Source of the DNA: Halobacillus mangrovi
GTDB taxonomy: Bacteria > Bacillota > Bacilli > Bacillales > Halobacillaceae
Direction of reading: 5' to 3'
Assembly (NCBI RefSeq): GCF_002097535.1
Contig: NZ_CP020772.1
Span: 1,550,001 to 1,614,000, forward strand
DNA length: 64,000 nt
Each line of letters starts with the position of its first letter. Within the stretch, counting starts at the first letter, position 1. The position numbers were made by a program, and so were the translations under genes. Positions 18,042 to 27,181 of the stretch are shown piece by piece. Below the pieces are notes generated by a model. The model made no database searches and was not told the origin of the DNA. It saw only the letters and a program-made list of their open reading frames with translations.

Positions 18042-18398
18042 TTATTTTTTTTGCTGATTTAATTCATATAGTAGATTCATTGCTTTTAAAACGTCTTGTT
18101 CAGAGAAGTCTCGCGCTTTTTTCAGAATCAATTTTGAGCTTTTTACTCCGATCTCCTGAATTAATTTCTCTAATTCATAGTCGATGTTTGTATCATTTTC
18201 ATCTTCGAACTCCATCAGTTCAGATGCAGGAATATCCAGTACAGTGGATATTTTCAATATCGTATCAAGCTCAGGTACGCGTTCGTTGGATTCATAGCTC
18301 TCTAGAGTCGTTACTCCTAATCGTGCCTTCAAGGCTAAATCCTCTTTAGAGATGTTTTGTGCCTCTCGATATTTTCTAATATTATCTCCAACAGTCAT
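18042..18398 (-). CDS. XRE-family helix-turn-helix transcriptional regulator
   Basis: 118 residues. The N-terminal HTH_3 domain spans about residues 5-60: IRKYREAQNISKEDLALKA, then LGVTTLESYESNERVPELDTILKISTVLDIPASELM. The remaining half is an acidic linker and an amphipathic helix (KSSKLILKKARDFSEQDVLKAMNLLYELN) that may dimerise. AGGAGGAG precedes the ATG. Targets unknown; divergent from the RNA candidate and yugI. Confidence 0.88.
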   Translation of the reverse strand: MTVGDNIRKYREAQNISKEDLALKARLGVTTLESYESNERVPELDTILKISTVLDIPASELMEFEDENDTNIDYELEKLIQEIGVKSSKLILKKARDFSEQDVLKAMNLLYELNQQKK

Positions 18399-18485
18399 AT
18401 GAACTCCTCCTATGAGTGCTTTTCTTTTATTATATCATGACAGCAAATTATGGATGAGCAAATTTTCCATCAAATTGTGAACACT

Positions 18486-18515
18486 TTGACACTCATTCAT
18501 AATAGCTAGTAAATG
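18486..18515 (+). promoter_or_regulatory. Possible promoter of the leader/RNA upstream of yugI
   Basis: TTGACA at 18486-18491 and TAAATG at 18510-18515 with an 18-base spacer; the -10 is weak. Confidence 0.35.
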
Positions 18516-18533
18516 ATGAGGTGGGGAAAAATT

Positions 18534-18707
18534 TTCGGTTTGAGGCTGCACGTTGTGCCTATCCCTGCAAAAGCGCAGACGAGCGTCTATAACTATAAAA
18601 AACTCGTGATATATTTTGTAGAGCCATTGGGACGAAGTGCAGGATAAGCCGAACTTAGCTGAACATTCATCGAATGACTAAGTAACACGCTTCAGCTTCT
18701 TTTCTTT
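18534..18707 (+). ncRNA. Candidate structured RNA, unnamed
   Basis: No gene lies here. A closing stem pairs 18534-18541 with 18646-18653 (8 pairs, one G-U). Inside it CTGCAC (18546-18551) pairs with GTGCAG (18637-18642). Local hairpins include CTGC/GCAG and GACG/CGTC near 18566-18587. Downstream, AGCTGAA (18657-18663) pairs with TTCAGCT (18691-18697), enclosing CATTC/GAATG, followed by a T-rich run, like a terminator. CTTAG/CTAAG offers a competing fold. A new promoter for yugI follows. It could be an sRNA or a long regulatory leader; I match it to no known family. Confidence 0.35.
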
Positions 18708-18719
18708 AAGAATTTGGTT

Positions 18720-18748
18720 TTGCTAAATGGTACGAACTGTGGTAAAAT
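18720..18748 (+). promoter_or_regulatory. SigA-type promoter of yugI
   Basis: TTGCTA (18720-18725), a 17-base spacer and TAAAAT (18743-18748). Confidence 0.6.
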
Positions 18749-18798
18749 CATTAATTGCGTGAAAAGAAGCGAATAATATATATCAGGAGTTGTATAGA

Positions 18799-19179
18799 AT
18801 GTCAGAGAAGTTTCAAGAAGGTCAAGTATTAGAAGGTAAAGTCACTGGAATTCAACCTTATGGTGCTTTCGTAGCCCTTGATGATCAAGTTCAAGGTTTA
18901 GTTCACATTTCAGAGGTGACTCACGGATTTGTAAAAGATATTAACGAACATCTTTCAGAAGGTGATGAAGTTCAGGTTAAAATTTTAAACATTGATGAAG
19001 AGAAAAATAAATATTCTCTTTCTATCCGTGCGACACAAGAGGCACCAAAGCAGCGCCCTCGTAAACAAGCTGCTGCACCTAAGCAGCAAGAAGATGCTCA
19101 AGCAGGGTTCAACACACTAAAAGATAAACTAGAAGACTGGATCAAACAGTCTGACGATCGCGAAAAATTTCGCAAATAA
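18799..19179 (+). CDS. yugI: S1-domain RNA-binding protein, general stress protein 13 (YugI)
   Basis: 126 residues from ATG 18799, with AGGAG about ten bases upstream; a TTG at 18790 is too near it. One S1 domain fills residues 5-75: GQVLEGKVTGIQPYGAFVAL, GLVHISEVTHGFVKDINEHL, GDEVQVKILNIDEEKNKYSLSIR. A short basic Pro/Gln linker and an acidic C-terminal tail follow. It probably binds rRNA or ribosomes in the cytoplasm. The hairpin-rich leader before it may be relevant to its control. Confidence 0.9.
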   Translation: MSEKFQEGQVLEGKVTGIQPYGAFVALDDQVQGLVHISEVTHGFVKDINEHLSEGDEVQVKILNIDEEKNKYSLSIRATQEAPKQRPRKQAAAPKQQEDAQAGFNTLKDKLEDWIKQSDDREKFRK

Positions 19180-19189
19180 ATGAAAAGTT

Positions 19190-19228
19190 ATGGACTAGTC
19201 TTTTAAAAGACTAGTCCATTTTTTATTT
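19190..19228 (+). terminator. Terminator after yugI
   Basis: ATGGACTAGTC pairs perfectly with GACTAGTCCAT, followed by a T run. Confidence 0.9.
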
Positions 19229-19248
19229 AATATTTACTAACTCTTGTC

Positions 19249-19485
19249 CTATTCAGCAGATTCTGCAGTTGTGTCACTATATTCGGCAGCCGGGGAGAAG
19301 TAAAGGGAAATGGCAATAAGTCCACTAATGCCAACAAGTGTATAGATGACACGTGCGAATGCTCCACTTTGTTCTCCGCCTCCAAATAGACCGGCAACAA
19401 GATCATACTGGAACAATCCGATTAATCCCCAGTTAATGGCACCAATGATGACTAACAATAGGGCTACACGTTGAAACCAACTCAT
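19249..19485 (-). CDS. yuzA: DUF378 membrane protein (YuzA)
   Basis: 78 residues from ATG 19485, eight bases after GGAG; the GTG at 19494 is inside the ribosome site. The DUF378 pattern LLVIIGAINWGLIGLFQYDLVAGLFGG is followed by a second membrane segment VIYTLVGISGLIAISLYF and a polar tail. Function unknown. Confidence 0.88.
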   Translation of the reverse strand: MSWFQRVALLLVIIGAINWGLIGLFQYDLVAGLFGGGEQSGAFARVIYTLVGISGLIAISLYFSPAAEYSDTTAESAE

Positions 19486-19635
19486 ATGACGCACTCCTTT
19501 CTAATCCGAAATTTTATTCACTCATAGCTTGAACTAGCCAGCAGGAAATATACATATTGCATATCTTTTGAGTATTAGAAGAAATTCGGAGATAATATGA
19601 CTCGAGACTTTTTAGTTAAGAAGGGAGATCTCAAC

Positions 19636-20802
19636 ATGGAAACATTCACTTATTACAATCCGACAAAGCTGATCTTTGGTAAGGATCAAGTTACACAACT
19701 GCCAGATCAATTGCCTGCTGGTACCAAAAAGGTATTGCTTGTTTATGGCGGTGGCAGTATTAAAAAGAATGGTGTATATGATCAAGTCATGGATCAATTA
19801 AATAAAGCGGAAGTTCAAGTCCATGAGCTTTCAGGAGTTGAACCAAACCCAAAACTCACCACTGTTTATAAGGGTGTTGAGATTTGCAAGAATGAAGATA
19901 TTGACTTTTTGCTTGCGGTAGGAGGCGGCAGTGTCATTGATTGCACAAAAACTATTGCCGCTGGAGCAAAATACGATGGTGACGCTTGGGACCTTGTGAC
20001 AAGACAAGGGACTCCTGAGGACGCGATTCCATTTGGAACGGTTCTGACTCTCGCTGCAACAGGTTCTGAGATGAACGCAGGTTCTGTGATCACGAATTGG
20101 GAAACGAATGAAAAGTATGGATGGGGAGCTCCTCCTTTTACCAATCCAAAGTTTTCGATTCTAGACCCTGCCAATACAGCTTCAGTACCGCGAAATCAGA
20201 CGATCTATGGAATTGTTGATATGATGACTCACTTGTTTGAGCAGTATTTCCATACACCGACGCAATCGCCTGTACAGGATGAGATGATTGAAGGCGTATT
20301 GAGAACCATCATTGATACAGCACCGAAACTCCTTGACGATCTAGAGTCTTATGAGTATAGAGAAACCATTCTTTATGCTGGTACAATCGCCCTAAATGGA
20401 ATGTTGCAAATGGGATACCGTGGAGATTGGGCAAGTCACAATATTGAACATGCCGTTTCTGCCGTATATGATATTCCTCACGCAGGCGGTTTGGCTATCT
20501 TATTTCCGAACTGGATGAAGCACAATTTGAAGGTAAGGCCTGAGCGTTTTGCTCAGCTTGCTACAAACGTATTCGGAGTAAATGCAGAAGGTAAGTCTGA
20601 ACAGCAAGTAGCAGAAGAAGGCATTGAAGCGCTTCGTTCCTTCTGGACTTCTCTAGGCGCTCCTGAAACACTTCGTGATTATGAGATTACGGATGAAAAA
20701 TTTGATGTTATCGTAGATCGTGCTATGAAGCGCGGGCCATTTGGTAACTTCAACAAATTGGAAGCAGAAGACGTTGAGAAAATCTTAGAACTATCCAAAT
20801 AA
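19636..20802 (+). CDS. yugJ: Iron-containing alcohol dehydrogenase (YugJ/BDH type)
   Basis: 388 residues from ATG 19636 after AGAAGGGAG; the ATG at 19597 is upstream of that site. Starts [18 protein letters not shown](P)-binding GGGS occurs in LLVYGGGSI and [14 protein letters not shown]. Metal ligands are in [14 protein letters not shown] (Asp, His) and [23 protein letters not shown] (His residues). It is close to NAD(P)H-dependent butanol dehydrogenase and probably reduces aldehydes. Terminated before pgi. Confidence 0.93.
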   Translation: METFTYYNPTKLIFGKDQVTQLPDQLPAGTKKVLLVYGGGSIKKNGVYDQVMDQLNKAEVQVHELSGVEPNPKLTTVYKGVEICKNEDIDFLLAVGGGSVIDCTKTIAAGAKYDGDAWDLVTRQGTPEDAIPFGTVLTLAATGSEMNAGSVITNWETNEKYGWGAPPFTNPKFSILDPANTASVPRNQTIYGIVDMMTHLFEQYFHTPTQSPVQDEMIEGVLRTIIDTAPKLLDDLESYEYRETILYAGTIALNGMLQMGYRGDWASHNIEHAVSAVYDIPHAGGLAILFPNWMKHNLKVRPERFAQLATNVFGVNAEGKSEQQVAEEGIEALRSFWTSLGAPETLRDYEITDEKFDVIVDRAMKRGPFGNFNKLEAEDVEKILELSK

Positions 20803-20810
20803 TAGGAGGA

Positions 20811-20846
20811 AGAAGTTCAGGAATAATCCTGAACTTCTTTTTTTTT
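20811..20846 (+). terminator. Terminator after yugJ
   Basis: AGAAGTTCAGGA pairs perfectly with TCCTGAACTTCT, followed by a T run. Confidence 0.92.
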
Positions 20847-20949
20847 AGAATGTATCCGTTTACAAATTGAGGTTTGCTTGATTAAAGATTAAGGTTTCGA
20901 TAAAGTTAAAAATGGCTTGGTTAATAATATGATATAGGAGGTAACACAC

Positions 20950-22296
20950 ATGACACATGTTCGTTTTGACTATGCAAAGGCGTTACCATTTTTTGGTGAG
21001 CACGAACTTGATTATATGCAAGGTGCTGTTTCCTTAGCACACGAAGCTTTACATGAGAAAAAGGGAGCAGGGAACGATTTCTTAGGATGGCTTGATCTTC
21101 CAGAAGATTATGATAAAGAAGAGTTCTCTCGTATTCAACAGTCTGCTGAAAAAATTAAATCAGATTCTGATGTCTTACTTGTAATCGGAATTGGAGGTTC
21201 ATACTTAGGTGCACGTGCTGCTCTGGAAATGCTGAACCACAGTTTCTACAATGAGCTTTCCAGTGATGCTCGTAAAACTCCGCAAGTTTTCTTTGTGGGA
21301 AACAGCATCAGCGCTCCTTACATGAATGAGCTTTTTGATGTACTTAAAGGAAAAGACGTATCCATCAATGTTATTTCTAAGAGTGGAACAACGACAGAAC
21401 CAGCAATCGCCTTCCGTATCTTCCGTAAATTCCTTGAGGATAAATATGGGGTAGAAGAAGCGCGTAAACGTATCTATGCAACTACAGATAAAAACAAAGG
21501 TGCTTTGAAGACTCTTGCGGATGAGCAAGGTTACGAATCTTTTGTGGTCCCAGATGACGTAGGGGGACGTTATTCCGTATTGACTGCTGTTGGTTTGCTT
21601 CCGATCGCAGCAAGTGGAATTAATATCGATGAAATGATGAAAGGGGCTCAAGCTGCTCGTAAAGAGTTAAGCTCTGATCAGCTTTCAGATAACCCTGCTT
21701 ATCAATATGCAGCGGTTCGTAATGTCCTTTACAACAAAGGGAAAACAATTGAAATGCTTGTCAACTATGAGCCGTCTCTTCAATACTTTGCAGAGTGGTG
21801 GAAGCAGTTGTTTGGTGAAAGTGAAGGTAAAGACCAGAAAGGAATTTTCCCTTCATCAGCCAATTTTTCAACTGACTTACACTCTCTTGGCCAGTATATC
21901 CAAGACGGTCGTAAAGATATTTTTGAGACAGTAATGCACGTGGAATCACCAGCATCTGATATTACGATAGAAGAAGACGAACAAAACCTTGATGGTTTAA
22001 ATTATCTTGCTGGAAAAACGGTTGATCAGGTTAACGAAAAAGCCTACCAAGGTACGATGCTTGCTCATACAGATGGAGACGTTCCGAACTTAATTGTTCA
22101 TTTGCCTAAGCGTGATGCCTACACCTTCGGTTATCTTGTGTACTTCTTTGAGAAGGCTTGCGCAATCAGTGGATATTTGCTTGGAGTAAACCCATTTGAT
22201 CAGCCTGGTGTAGAAGCTTACAAGAAAAACATGTTCGCACTTCTTGGAAAACCAGGATTCGAAGAAGAAAAAGAAAAGTTAGAAAAACGTCTATAA
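20950..22296 (+). CDS. pgi: Glucose-6-phosphate isomerase
   Basis: 448 residues, the usual Bacillus length. Signature regions: [53 protein letters not shown], and the active-site Glu in [20 protein letters not shown]. It interconverts glucose-6-P and fructose-6-P in glycolysis and gluconeogenesis. RBS AGGAGGT lies before ATG 20950, and a long perfect-stem terminator follows. Confidence 0.97.
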   Translation: MTHVRFDYAKALPFFGEHELDYMQGAVSLAHEALHEKKGAGNDFLGWLDLPEDYDKEEFSRIQQSAEKIKSDSDVLLVIGIGGSYLGARAALEMLNHSFYNELSSDARKTPQVFFVGNSISAPYMNELFDVLKGKDVSINVISKSGTTTEPAIAFRIFRKFLEDKYGVEEARKRIYATTDKNKGALKTLADEQGYESFVVPDDVGGRYSVLTAVGLLPIAASGINIDEMMKGAQAARKELSSDQLSDNPAYQYAAVRNVLYNKGKTIEMLVNYEPSLQYFAEWWKQLFGESEGKDQKGIFPSSANFSTDLHSLGQYIQDGRKDIFETVMHVESPASDITIEEDEQNLDGLNYLAGKTVDQVNEKAYQGTMLAHTDGDVPNLIVHLPKRDAYTFGYLVYFFEKACAISGYLLGVNPFDQPGVEAYKKNMFALLGKPGFEEEKEKLEKRL

Positions 22297-22309
22297 TGAC
22301 AAAAAATTC

Positions 22310-22352
22310 CACCTCAGGTCATCCAGAAAATGGATGACCTGAGGTGTTTTTA
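22310..22352 (+). terminator. Terminator after pgi
   Basis: CACCTCAGGTCATCC pairs perfectly with GGATGACCTGAGGTG, followed by TTTTTATTT. Confidence 0.93.
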
Positions 22353-22388
22353 TTTGGGCAAGATAGGACTAAAAAGGAGTGTTTGCCC

Positions 22389-22805
22389 GTGATACCTTTA
22401 TCTTCTTCCATTACAAATGAAGTGTATACGTTCAATGATGTAGAAAGCGAACTAAAACCTTTAGGATTCAAACTTTCGGATAACTGGGATTACGAACATG
22501 GATATTTTGACTATAAAATTGATGATCGAGTAGGTTATCAATTCTTAAGGCTTCCATTTCAAGTTACTTCAGGATCGTTGGATGCTCCGAGTGATTATGC
22601 CACTATTCAAATGAAAGAGCCCTTTCTGTTGTCTCATAAATACAACCCTGGTCTTGATGATAACGTAAAGGAAGGAAATTTCCGTGCCATATTTGACCAG
22701 TTCCAGGAGCCTGTAGATAAAGATGCTTCTTTTCCAGAGGAGCACGTCAGCACAGGAAGAGAAGTTCTTGCACAAGTGGAACAAGCCTTAATGACGAAGC
22801 GGTGA
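22389..22805 (+). CDS. yugN: YugN-like family protein
   Basis: 138 residues from GTG 22389, eight bases after AAAAAGGAG. The open frame extends back to 22344, inside the pgi terminator, which rules out the longer start. It resembles B. subtilis YugN (GFKLSDNWDYEHGYFDYKIDDRVGYQFLRLPFQVTSGSLD, then ATIQMKEPFLLSHKYNPGLDDN). Function unknown. Its 3' end overlaps yugO on the opposite strand by 18 bases. Confidence 0.85.
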   Translation: MIPLSSSITNEVYTFNDVESELKPLGFKLSDNWDYEHGYFDYKIDDRVGYQFLRLPFQVTSGSLDAPSDYATIQMKEPFLLSHKYNPGLDDNVKEGNFRAIFDQFQEPVDKDASFPEEHVSTGREVLAQVEQALMTKR

Positions 22806-23786
22806 AAAGACAATCAGGTAATCACCCTTCTCTAACTTGGTTTCAGCATGTAAATCAAAGGAGACATTTTCTCCTTTTTTAATTCCGATAATCTGACAGC
22901 TTTCTTTTAGGAAGTATTCCAATGCTTTCATCAAAGGTTCTCCTTCAAATTGCTCAGGTACTTTCTCTTCATGAAATTGCCTTGCTGTCAATAAATCAAG
23001 AAGCATTTCAAATGGCTGGATAGGATCATTACGATAAAGTTCATGGTAAAAAAGGCTGCTCATAAAATCGTTAGACCTGATAACTGTGTCAGCTCCAGCT
23101 CTCCCTGCGTTAATTCTTTGTCTGTCCGTCAGAACTTCAGCAATGATGAATAAGTCAGGGTGATGCCCTTTAAGAGCGACGACTTGGTGTATGACGGATT
23201 GATCCGACTGTTCTTCTTTCTTAGATGGATCAGCGGTGACAACAGCCATTCTTGCTTGACGTACATTTGCTTTTTCAAGAATCGATTCCTCTGTCGCATC
23301 ACCTTTAACAAAATGCAAGTTGGATAAGCGCTGATAAAATTGATTCATAGACCTGTCGATCAATACTATCCGTTCTGGAGAATCCTGGCTGCCGATCATA
23401 TCAATCAACTGACGTGTCCGTTCGTTCCAGCCAATAATGACGAGATGATCGCTTCCTCGAAAATCTACTTCCCCTTTAGATAAGGCTTGTTCGTGTTTGA
23501 CTGTAGATGCTGACAGGGTAGCCATATAAAAAGTGACCAATCCTCCTCCGGTAAGGATTAAGAGGATAGCGGTAATTTTTCCAGCTGGACTTAGCGGAAC
23601 GTAATCTCCGTATCCTACGGTAGCTCCGGTCACGAAAGCCCACCAGATGCCATCAAAAAGCGAGGGGAAGCTTTTGGGCTCTAATATATGGATGATGCCT
23701 CCGAACAGGGTCATCATGATCATGACCGTGCCTAGAAGCCTGAGAAAAAGCGGGATTTGAAAATACAGGCGAATCCAATACTGCAT
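22788..23786 (-). CDS. yugO: Potassium channel with RCK/TrkA-N domain (YugO)
   Basis: 332 residues. Layout: membrane helix at about 11-33, pore helix with selectivity filter TVGYGDY near residue 55, second helix at about 67-90, then a cytoplasmic RCK domain starting HLVIIGWNERTRQLI with the nucleotide-binding pattern VLIDRS and VKGDATEESIL. B. subtilis YugO releases K+ during electrical signalling in biofilms. A second, distinct channel of this type lies at 62449-63474. Confidence 0.92.
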   Translation of the reverse strand: MQYWIRLYFQIPLFLRLLGTVMIMMTLFGGIIHILEPKSFPSLFDGIWWAFVTGATVGYGDYVPLSPAGKITAILLILTGGGLVTFYMATLSASTVKHEQALSKGEVDFRGSDHLVIIGWNERTRQLIDMIGSQDSPERIVLIDRSMNQFYQRLSNLHFVKGDATEESILEKANVRQARMAVVTADPSKKEEQSDQSVIHQVVALKGHHPDLFIIAEVLTDRQRINAGRAGADTVIRSNDFMSSLFYHELYRNDPIQPFEMLLDLLTARQFHEEKVPEQFEGEPLMKALEYFLKESCQIIGIKKGENVSFDLHAETKLEKGDYLIVFSPLRH

Positions 23787-23840
23787 GTTTATGCCCCTTT
23801 TTTACCATCAGTATCGGTAATTAGGTCAACATTCAAACAT

Positions 23841-23874
23841 AAAAAATAACCTGCCTTTTAACGGCAAGTTATTG
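23841..23874 (-). terminator. Terminator of the thioredoxin-like gene
   Basis: AATAACTTGCC pairs with GGCAGGTTATT (one mismatch), ending in a T run; it overlaps the stop codon. Confidence 0.8.
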
Positions 23875-24420
23875 TAGAGTGATTTTCATGTCTTCGTATA
23901 CGAAAGACCAGAAATCTCGATTATCACGATAAGCTTTTGTTACAAACTTTAGCATTTCATTACGTTTTTCTTCAAAATCATTAGAATATTGATCCGGCAG
24001 ATTTTGCACTGCGTGGTCTATAAATTGCTGAACTTTTTCTGCTCGTGGTCCCCATGTCCCAATTTCTTTACCGTTAGGATGAAGAAAAATGATTTTAGGA
24101 ATCGATCGGGAGGAACCGTTCGTTAAATATTGGTCCATTAGTTCTAAGTTTTCATCTCTGAGCAGAAACCTTGTTTGGATATGTCCAGCTTCAGCCAGTC
24201 TCAAAAAGATTGGGATATTCAGCATAGCATCTCCGCACCAGTCCTCGGTGAGGATAATGGCACGCATGTTTTTCTTTTGCAGTCGTTCAAACAAGGGATA
24301 GTCTTCCGGGTTAACTTTGAAATGTTCATATATATAGACCAGGTTTTCTTGATGTTGGTTCATAGAATCAACATACTCCTGAGCAGTCCACCCTTTTTGG
24401 AACCATTCGTCTAAGTTCAT
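23869..24420 (-). CDS. Thioredoxin-fold protein with a single active-site cysteine
   Basis: 183 residues from ATG 24420, seven bases after GGAGGAGG; ATG 24444 lies upstream of that. The fold is seen in AIILTEDWCGDAMLNIPIFLRLAE, followed by the cis-Pro loop SIPKIIFLHPNGKEIGTWGPR. The usual CxxC is WCGDA, so only one Cys is present. It is a recognised Bacillus family of thioredoxin-like proteins with no assigned role; thiol exchange with a partner such as bacillithiol is conceivable (inference). Confidence 0.82.
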   Translation of the reverse strand: MNLDEWFQKGWTAQEYVDSMNQHQENLVYIYEHFKVNPEDYPLFERLQKKNMRAIILTEDWCGDAMLNIPIFLRLAEAGHIQTRFLLRDENLELMDQYLTNGSSRSIPKIIFLHPNGKEIGTWGPRAEKVQQFIDHAVQNLPDQYSNDFEEKRNEMLKFVTKAYRDNRDFWSFVYEDMKITLQ

Positions 24421-24549
24421 CAATAATCCTCCTCCGCATGGCATACAAGTCCTTGTACCCTATTCAGTTAGAGAATATGCATGAATTTAAAAAACTGATA
24501 AATCTTTTTTGTTATGATAAAAGAAGAAGACAGAAGAGGAGTGACAAAT

Positions 24550-25608
24550 ATGAATCAGGAACGATTAAACTTTTTACTTGAATTGTTACAAACACCTTCA
24601 CCATCCAGTATGGAAATGGAGATTCAGAAGCGTTGGATTAAAGAGATGAATTCTTTTGCAGATGAAATCAGAACGGACTATGCTGGAAACGCTATTGCTG
24701 TTCTCAACCCTGAAGCAGACTTTAAGGTATTGCTCGCAGGTCACTGTGATGAAATAGCCCTTGTTGTCAACCGAATTGATGAAGAAGGTTTTCTTCATTT
24801 TGACAAGATGGGCGGGATCAATCCAAAAGCAGCTGTCGGGATGAAAGTGACGGTACTTGGATATGGAAAAGCTTTGACAGGTGTGATTGGTGTCAATGCT
24901 CAACACCATGGGGGCTTAAAAGGAGATTTTGGTTTAGAAGAGCTATTCATTGACTGTGGGGCAAAGTCCAAACAGGAAATAGAGGAATTTGTTCAAATTG
25001 GAGATCTTGCTGTTTATAAACGTGAGCCAGAAGTCATGATGGATCGCTACATATCAGGTAGAGGGCTCGATAACCGTACAGGTCAGTTTATCGTTGGTGA
25101 AGTACTTCGTAAACTATCTGAGAAAAATTTGAATGTAGGCGTTTACGCTGCAAGCACTGTAAATGAAGAAACAAATATGGGAGGTGCTTTTTTCGCAGCA
25201 GCTGGAATTGAACCAACGATGGCGATTGCTTGTGATGTGACTTTTGCGACCGATTATCCTGGAGTGAATAAGCGTAAGCATGGCGATGTAAGACTAGAGG
25301 GAGGTCCTGTATTAGCAAAAGGTGCACCAATTAATCGAAAAATTAATCAGTTGCTTGAAAACACCGCGAAATCACTTACGATGGATGTTCAGTATGAGTT
25401 AACACCTCGGATGACGGGAACCGATGCAGATAAAATGCGTCTAACTGGTAAAGGCGTCCCGGTAAGTTTGGTTTCCTTACCGCTAAGATACATGCACTCT
25501 CCTGTAGAGACGGTGAGTATAAAAGACATCGAGCAGGAAATCGATCTTCTCGTTGAGATGATTGCGAATATGAAAGGAGAAGAAAGCTTAAATCCGTTGG
25601 ATGATTAA
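24550..25608 (+). CDS. M42 family glutamyl/deblocking aminopeptidase
   Basis: 352 residues from ATG 24550 after AGAGGAGTG. Two-metal M42 features: VLLAGHCDEIALVVNRID (His, Asp), GRGLDNRTGQFIVGEVL (bridging Asp), VNEETNMGGAFFAA (Glu pair), AIACDVTFATDYPG (Asp) and RYMHSPVETVSIKDIE (His). A cytosolic peptidase of the PepA/FrvX/YsdC group that acts on oligopeptides. Monocistronic, with a terminator after it. Confidence 0.92.
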   Translation: MNQERLNFLLELLQTPSPSSMEMEIQKRWIKEMNSFADEIRTDYAGNAIAVLNPEADFKVLLAGHCDEIALVVNRIDEEGFLHFDKMGGINPKAAVGMKVTVLGYGKALTGVIGVNAQHHGGLKGDFGLEELFIDCGAKSKQEIEEFVQIGDLAVYKREPEVMMDRYISGRGLDNRTGQFIVGEVLRKLSEKNLNVGVYAASTVNEETNMGGAFFAAAGIEPTMAIACDVTFATDYPGVNKRKHGDVRLEGGPVLAKGAPINRKINQLLENTAKSLTMDVQYELTPRMTGTDADKMRLTGKGVPVSLVSLPLRYMHSPVETVSIKDIEQEIDLLVEMIANMKGEESLNPLDD

Positions 25609-25611
25609 CCG

Positions 25612-25645
25612 GAAACCTGAGGGGACAACCCTCGGGTTTTCTTTT
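25612..25645 (+). terminator. Terminator after the M42 peptidase gene
   Basis: AACCTGAGGG pairs with CCCTCGGGTT (one G-T), followed by TTCTTTT. Confidence 0.8.
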
Positions 25646-25716
25646 AGGATGAAGGTCTAAAATTGAACCTTGATGGATAGGATAGTAGAAAATACTTTTT
25701 TTGAAAGAGGTGCATC

Positions 25717-25914
25717 ATGGACAGAGAAATTCTGCATCAAAGCATTCTATCCTTGAAAGGAAAGCTAAATACCGGCCAAATTCCTTATCATCCTTATGAA
25801 GACCATTTCACCTCTCATTTAGACGCTGTCCAGATGAGTGAGGATGGTCTTGTTGATGAAAGTACGATTTCACCTACGTTGAAGATTCTTCTGAATAAGG
25901 TAAACGATATATAA
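25717..25914 (+). CDS. Small unknown protein (65 residues)
   Basis: GAAAGAGGTG lies before the ATG and a small hairpin with TTTTTATTTT follows the stop, supporting a real gene. Sequence is polar and mildly acidic with three His in the middle (PYHPYEDHFTSHLDAVQMSEDG). No family recognised. Confidence 0.6.
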   Translation: MDREILHQSILSLKGKLNTGQIPYHPYEDHFTSHLDAVQMSEDGLVDESTISPTLKILLNKVNDI

Positions 25915-25929
25915 GCGCCTACGGGTGCT

Positions 25930-26206
25930 TTTTATTTTGCCTTATTAATGGGTAATCATTTATTTAATAAGAGAGCAGTATTTTGGAAGGAGACTCAACC
26001 GAATCCCAGGGAAAGAGGGCGGGTTTCACAGACCTGCTTTTACCTAATATGGTAACGGAAATATCCACAAATAACTTGAAGTTGGCTCTTCAGTAATAAG
26101 AGGTTTTGTAGTTGCCCTTAATCATCTATAGAACTTAGTAGAAAACTTTTAACTTGCGGCAGAAACACATTTTATATAAAATAAAAATACAATACTATAT
26201 CGATTC
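25930..26206. other. Non-coding stretch with no recognised element
   Basis: Between the 65-residue gene and the FMN riboswitch there are about 280 bases with no supported gene. It holds GGAAGGAG at 25985 with no open frame behind it, and otherwise AT-rich sequence expected to contain the ribU promoter. Confidence 0.5.
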
Positions 26207-26348
26207 CATCTTCGGGGCAGGGTGAAATTCCCGACCGACGGTGATGAGTGTTTGCGCACTCTTAGTCCGTGACCCGTGAGGTTTCGACCGAGCGGTGGAC
26301 CTGGTGAAAATCCGGGACCGACAGTTACAGTCTGGATGGGAGAAGATG
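26207..26348 (+). promoter_or_regulatory. FMN riboswitch (RFN element)
   Basis: The closing stem CATCTTC (26207-26213) pairs with GAAGATG (26342-26348). Inside are the RFN blocks GGGGCAGGGTGAAATTCCC, GACCGACGGTGATGAG, AGTCCGTGACCC, GGTGGACCTGGTGAAAATCC, GGGACCGACAGTTACAGTC and TGGATGGGAG. FMN binding would stop expression of ribU downstream. Confidence 0.97.
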
Positions 26349-26409
26349 TCGAGCGAAGCAGGTAGGTATTTTTGCTACCTTCTGTTTCCTGTGCGCGATT
26401 TAATCTCAG

Positions 26410-26448
26410 CCTTAAAGCCCCAGTACATGCTTTAAGGTTATTTATTTT
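26410..26448 (+). terminator. Riboswitch-controlled terminator before ribU
   Basis: CCTTAAAGC (26410-26418) pairs perfectly with GCTTTAAGG (26429-26437), followed by a T-rich run, and lies between the FMN aptamer and ribU. Confidence 0.85.
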
Positions 26449-26518
26449 GCAAAAAGGGAACGTGCTCACCTTCATCTGGGATGTGAATCGATGAAAAAGA
26501 TGAAGGGGGAGATCGATG

Positions 26519-27115
26519 ATGAACCCGCACACAGGTCAGTCATCAAAATTGTTGAAATTAATTATATTAGCTTTATTAGGGAGTATTTCAATGGTGTTAA
26601 TGTTTTTGAATTTCCCATTGCCGATGCTTCCGCAATACTTGAAAGTGGACTTCAGTGAAGTGCCTGCGTTAATCGCTGCAATTCTATTCACCCCTATGGC
26701 AGGAGTCGTTGTAGAGGGATTGAAAAATACATTGTACCTGATTTACACAGGGGCCGCAGACCCCGTGGGAGTAGTCGCTAACTTTGCAGCAGGAACACTC
26801 TTTGTTGTACCGGTAGCTATGATTTACCATAAATTTAAATCTACAAAATCGCTCGTGTCTGGGTTGGTCACAAGTTCTGTCATCATGGCGATTGGTATGA
26901 GTGTTCTGAATTACTTTCTAATTCTTCCTGCCTATAGCTGGTTTATGGGATGGGAGACAATGAGTGCCAATGTTAAATGGGTCACCATTATGGCTGGAAT
27001 TCTTCCATTCAATGTGATTAAAGGAATTGTCATTGGAGCTTTGTTTGTACCCTTATTTGTAAAAATGAAGCCGTGGTTAGAGCAGAAGAAAGTTCGCTCA
27101 TCCTCAGCGGCTTGA
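26519..27115 (+). CDS. ribU: Riboflavin ECF transporter S component (RibU)
   Basis: About 198 residues; adjacent ATGs at 26516 and 26519 follow GGGGGAG. Six hydrophobic segments. RibU-type pieces: SISMVLMFLNFPLPMLP, YLKVDFSEVPALIAAILFTPMAGVVVEGLKNTLYLIY in parts, and VANFAAGTLFVVPVAMIYHK. It binds riboflavin and works with the shared EcfAAT module encoded elsewhere. The FMN riboswitch directly upstream confirms the ligand. Confidence 0.95.
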   Translation: MNPHTGQSSKLLKLIILALLGSISMVLMFLNFPLPMLPQYLKVDFSEVPALIAAILFTPMAGVVVEGLKNTLYLIYTGAADPVGVVANFAAGTLFVVPVAMIYHKFKSTKSLVSGLVTSSVIMAIGMSVLNYFLILPAYSWFMGWETMSANVKWVTIMAGILPFNVIKGIVIGALFVPLFVKMKPWLEQKKVRSSSAA

Positions 27116-27128
27116 GCATATGGAAATC

Positions 27129-27165
27129 AAAAAGGAGCCTCCCATCAATGGGGAAGCTCCTTTTT
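27129..27165. terminator. Bidirectional terminator
   Basis: AAAAAGGAGC and GCTCCTTTTT, with inner CCC/GGG, between convergent ribU and the YteA-like gene. Confidence 0.88.
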
Positions 27166-27181
27166 CTGATTCGATGATCTT

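Noticed and set aside
18534..18660. Possible M-box (Mg2+) riboswitch before yugI
   Set aside because: GAGGCT and GCCATTGGG recall parts of the M-box, but other conserved blocks such as CTGCTGCCC are absent and the next gene is not a magnesium transporter.
26149..26532. Open frame of 127 codons on the minus strand before ribU
   Set aside because: It runs backwards through the FMN riboswitch and has no protein-like sequence.
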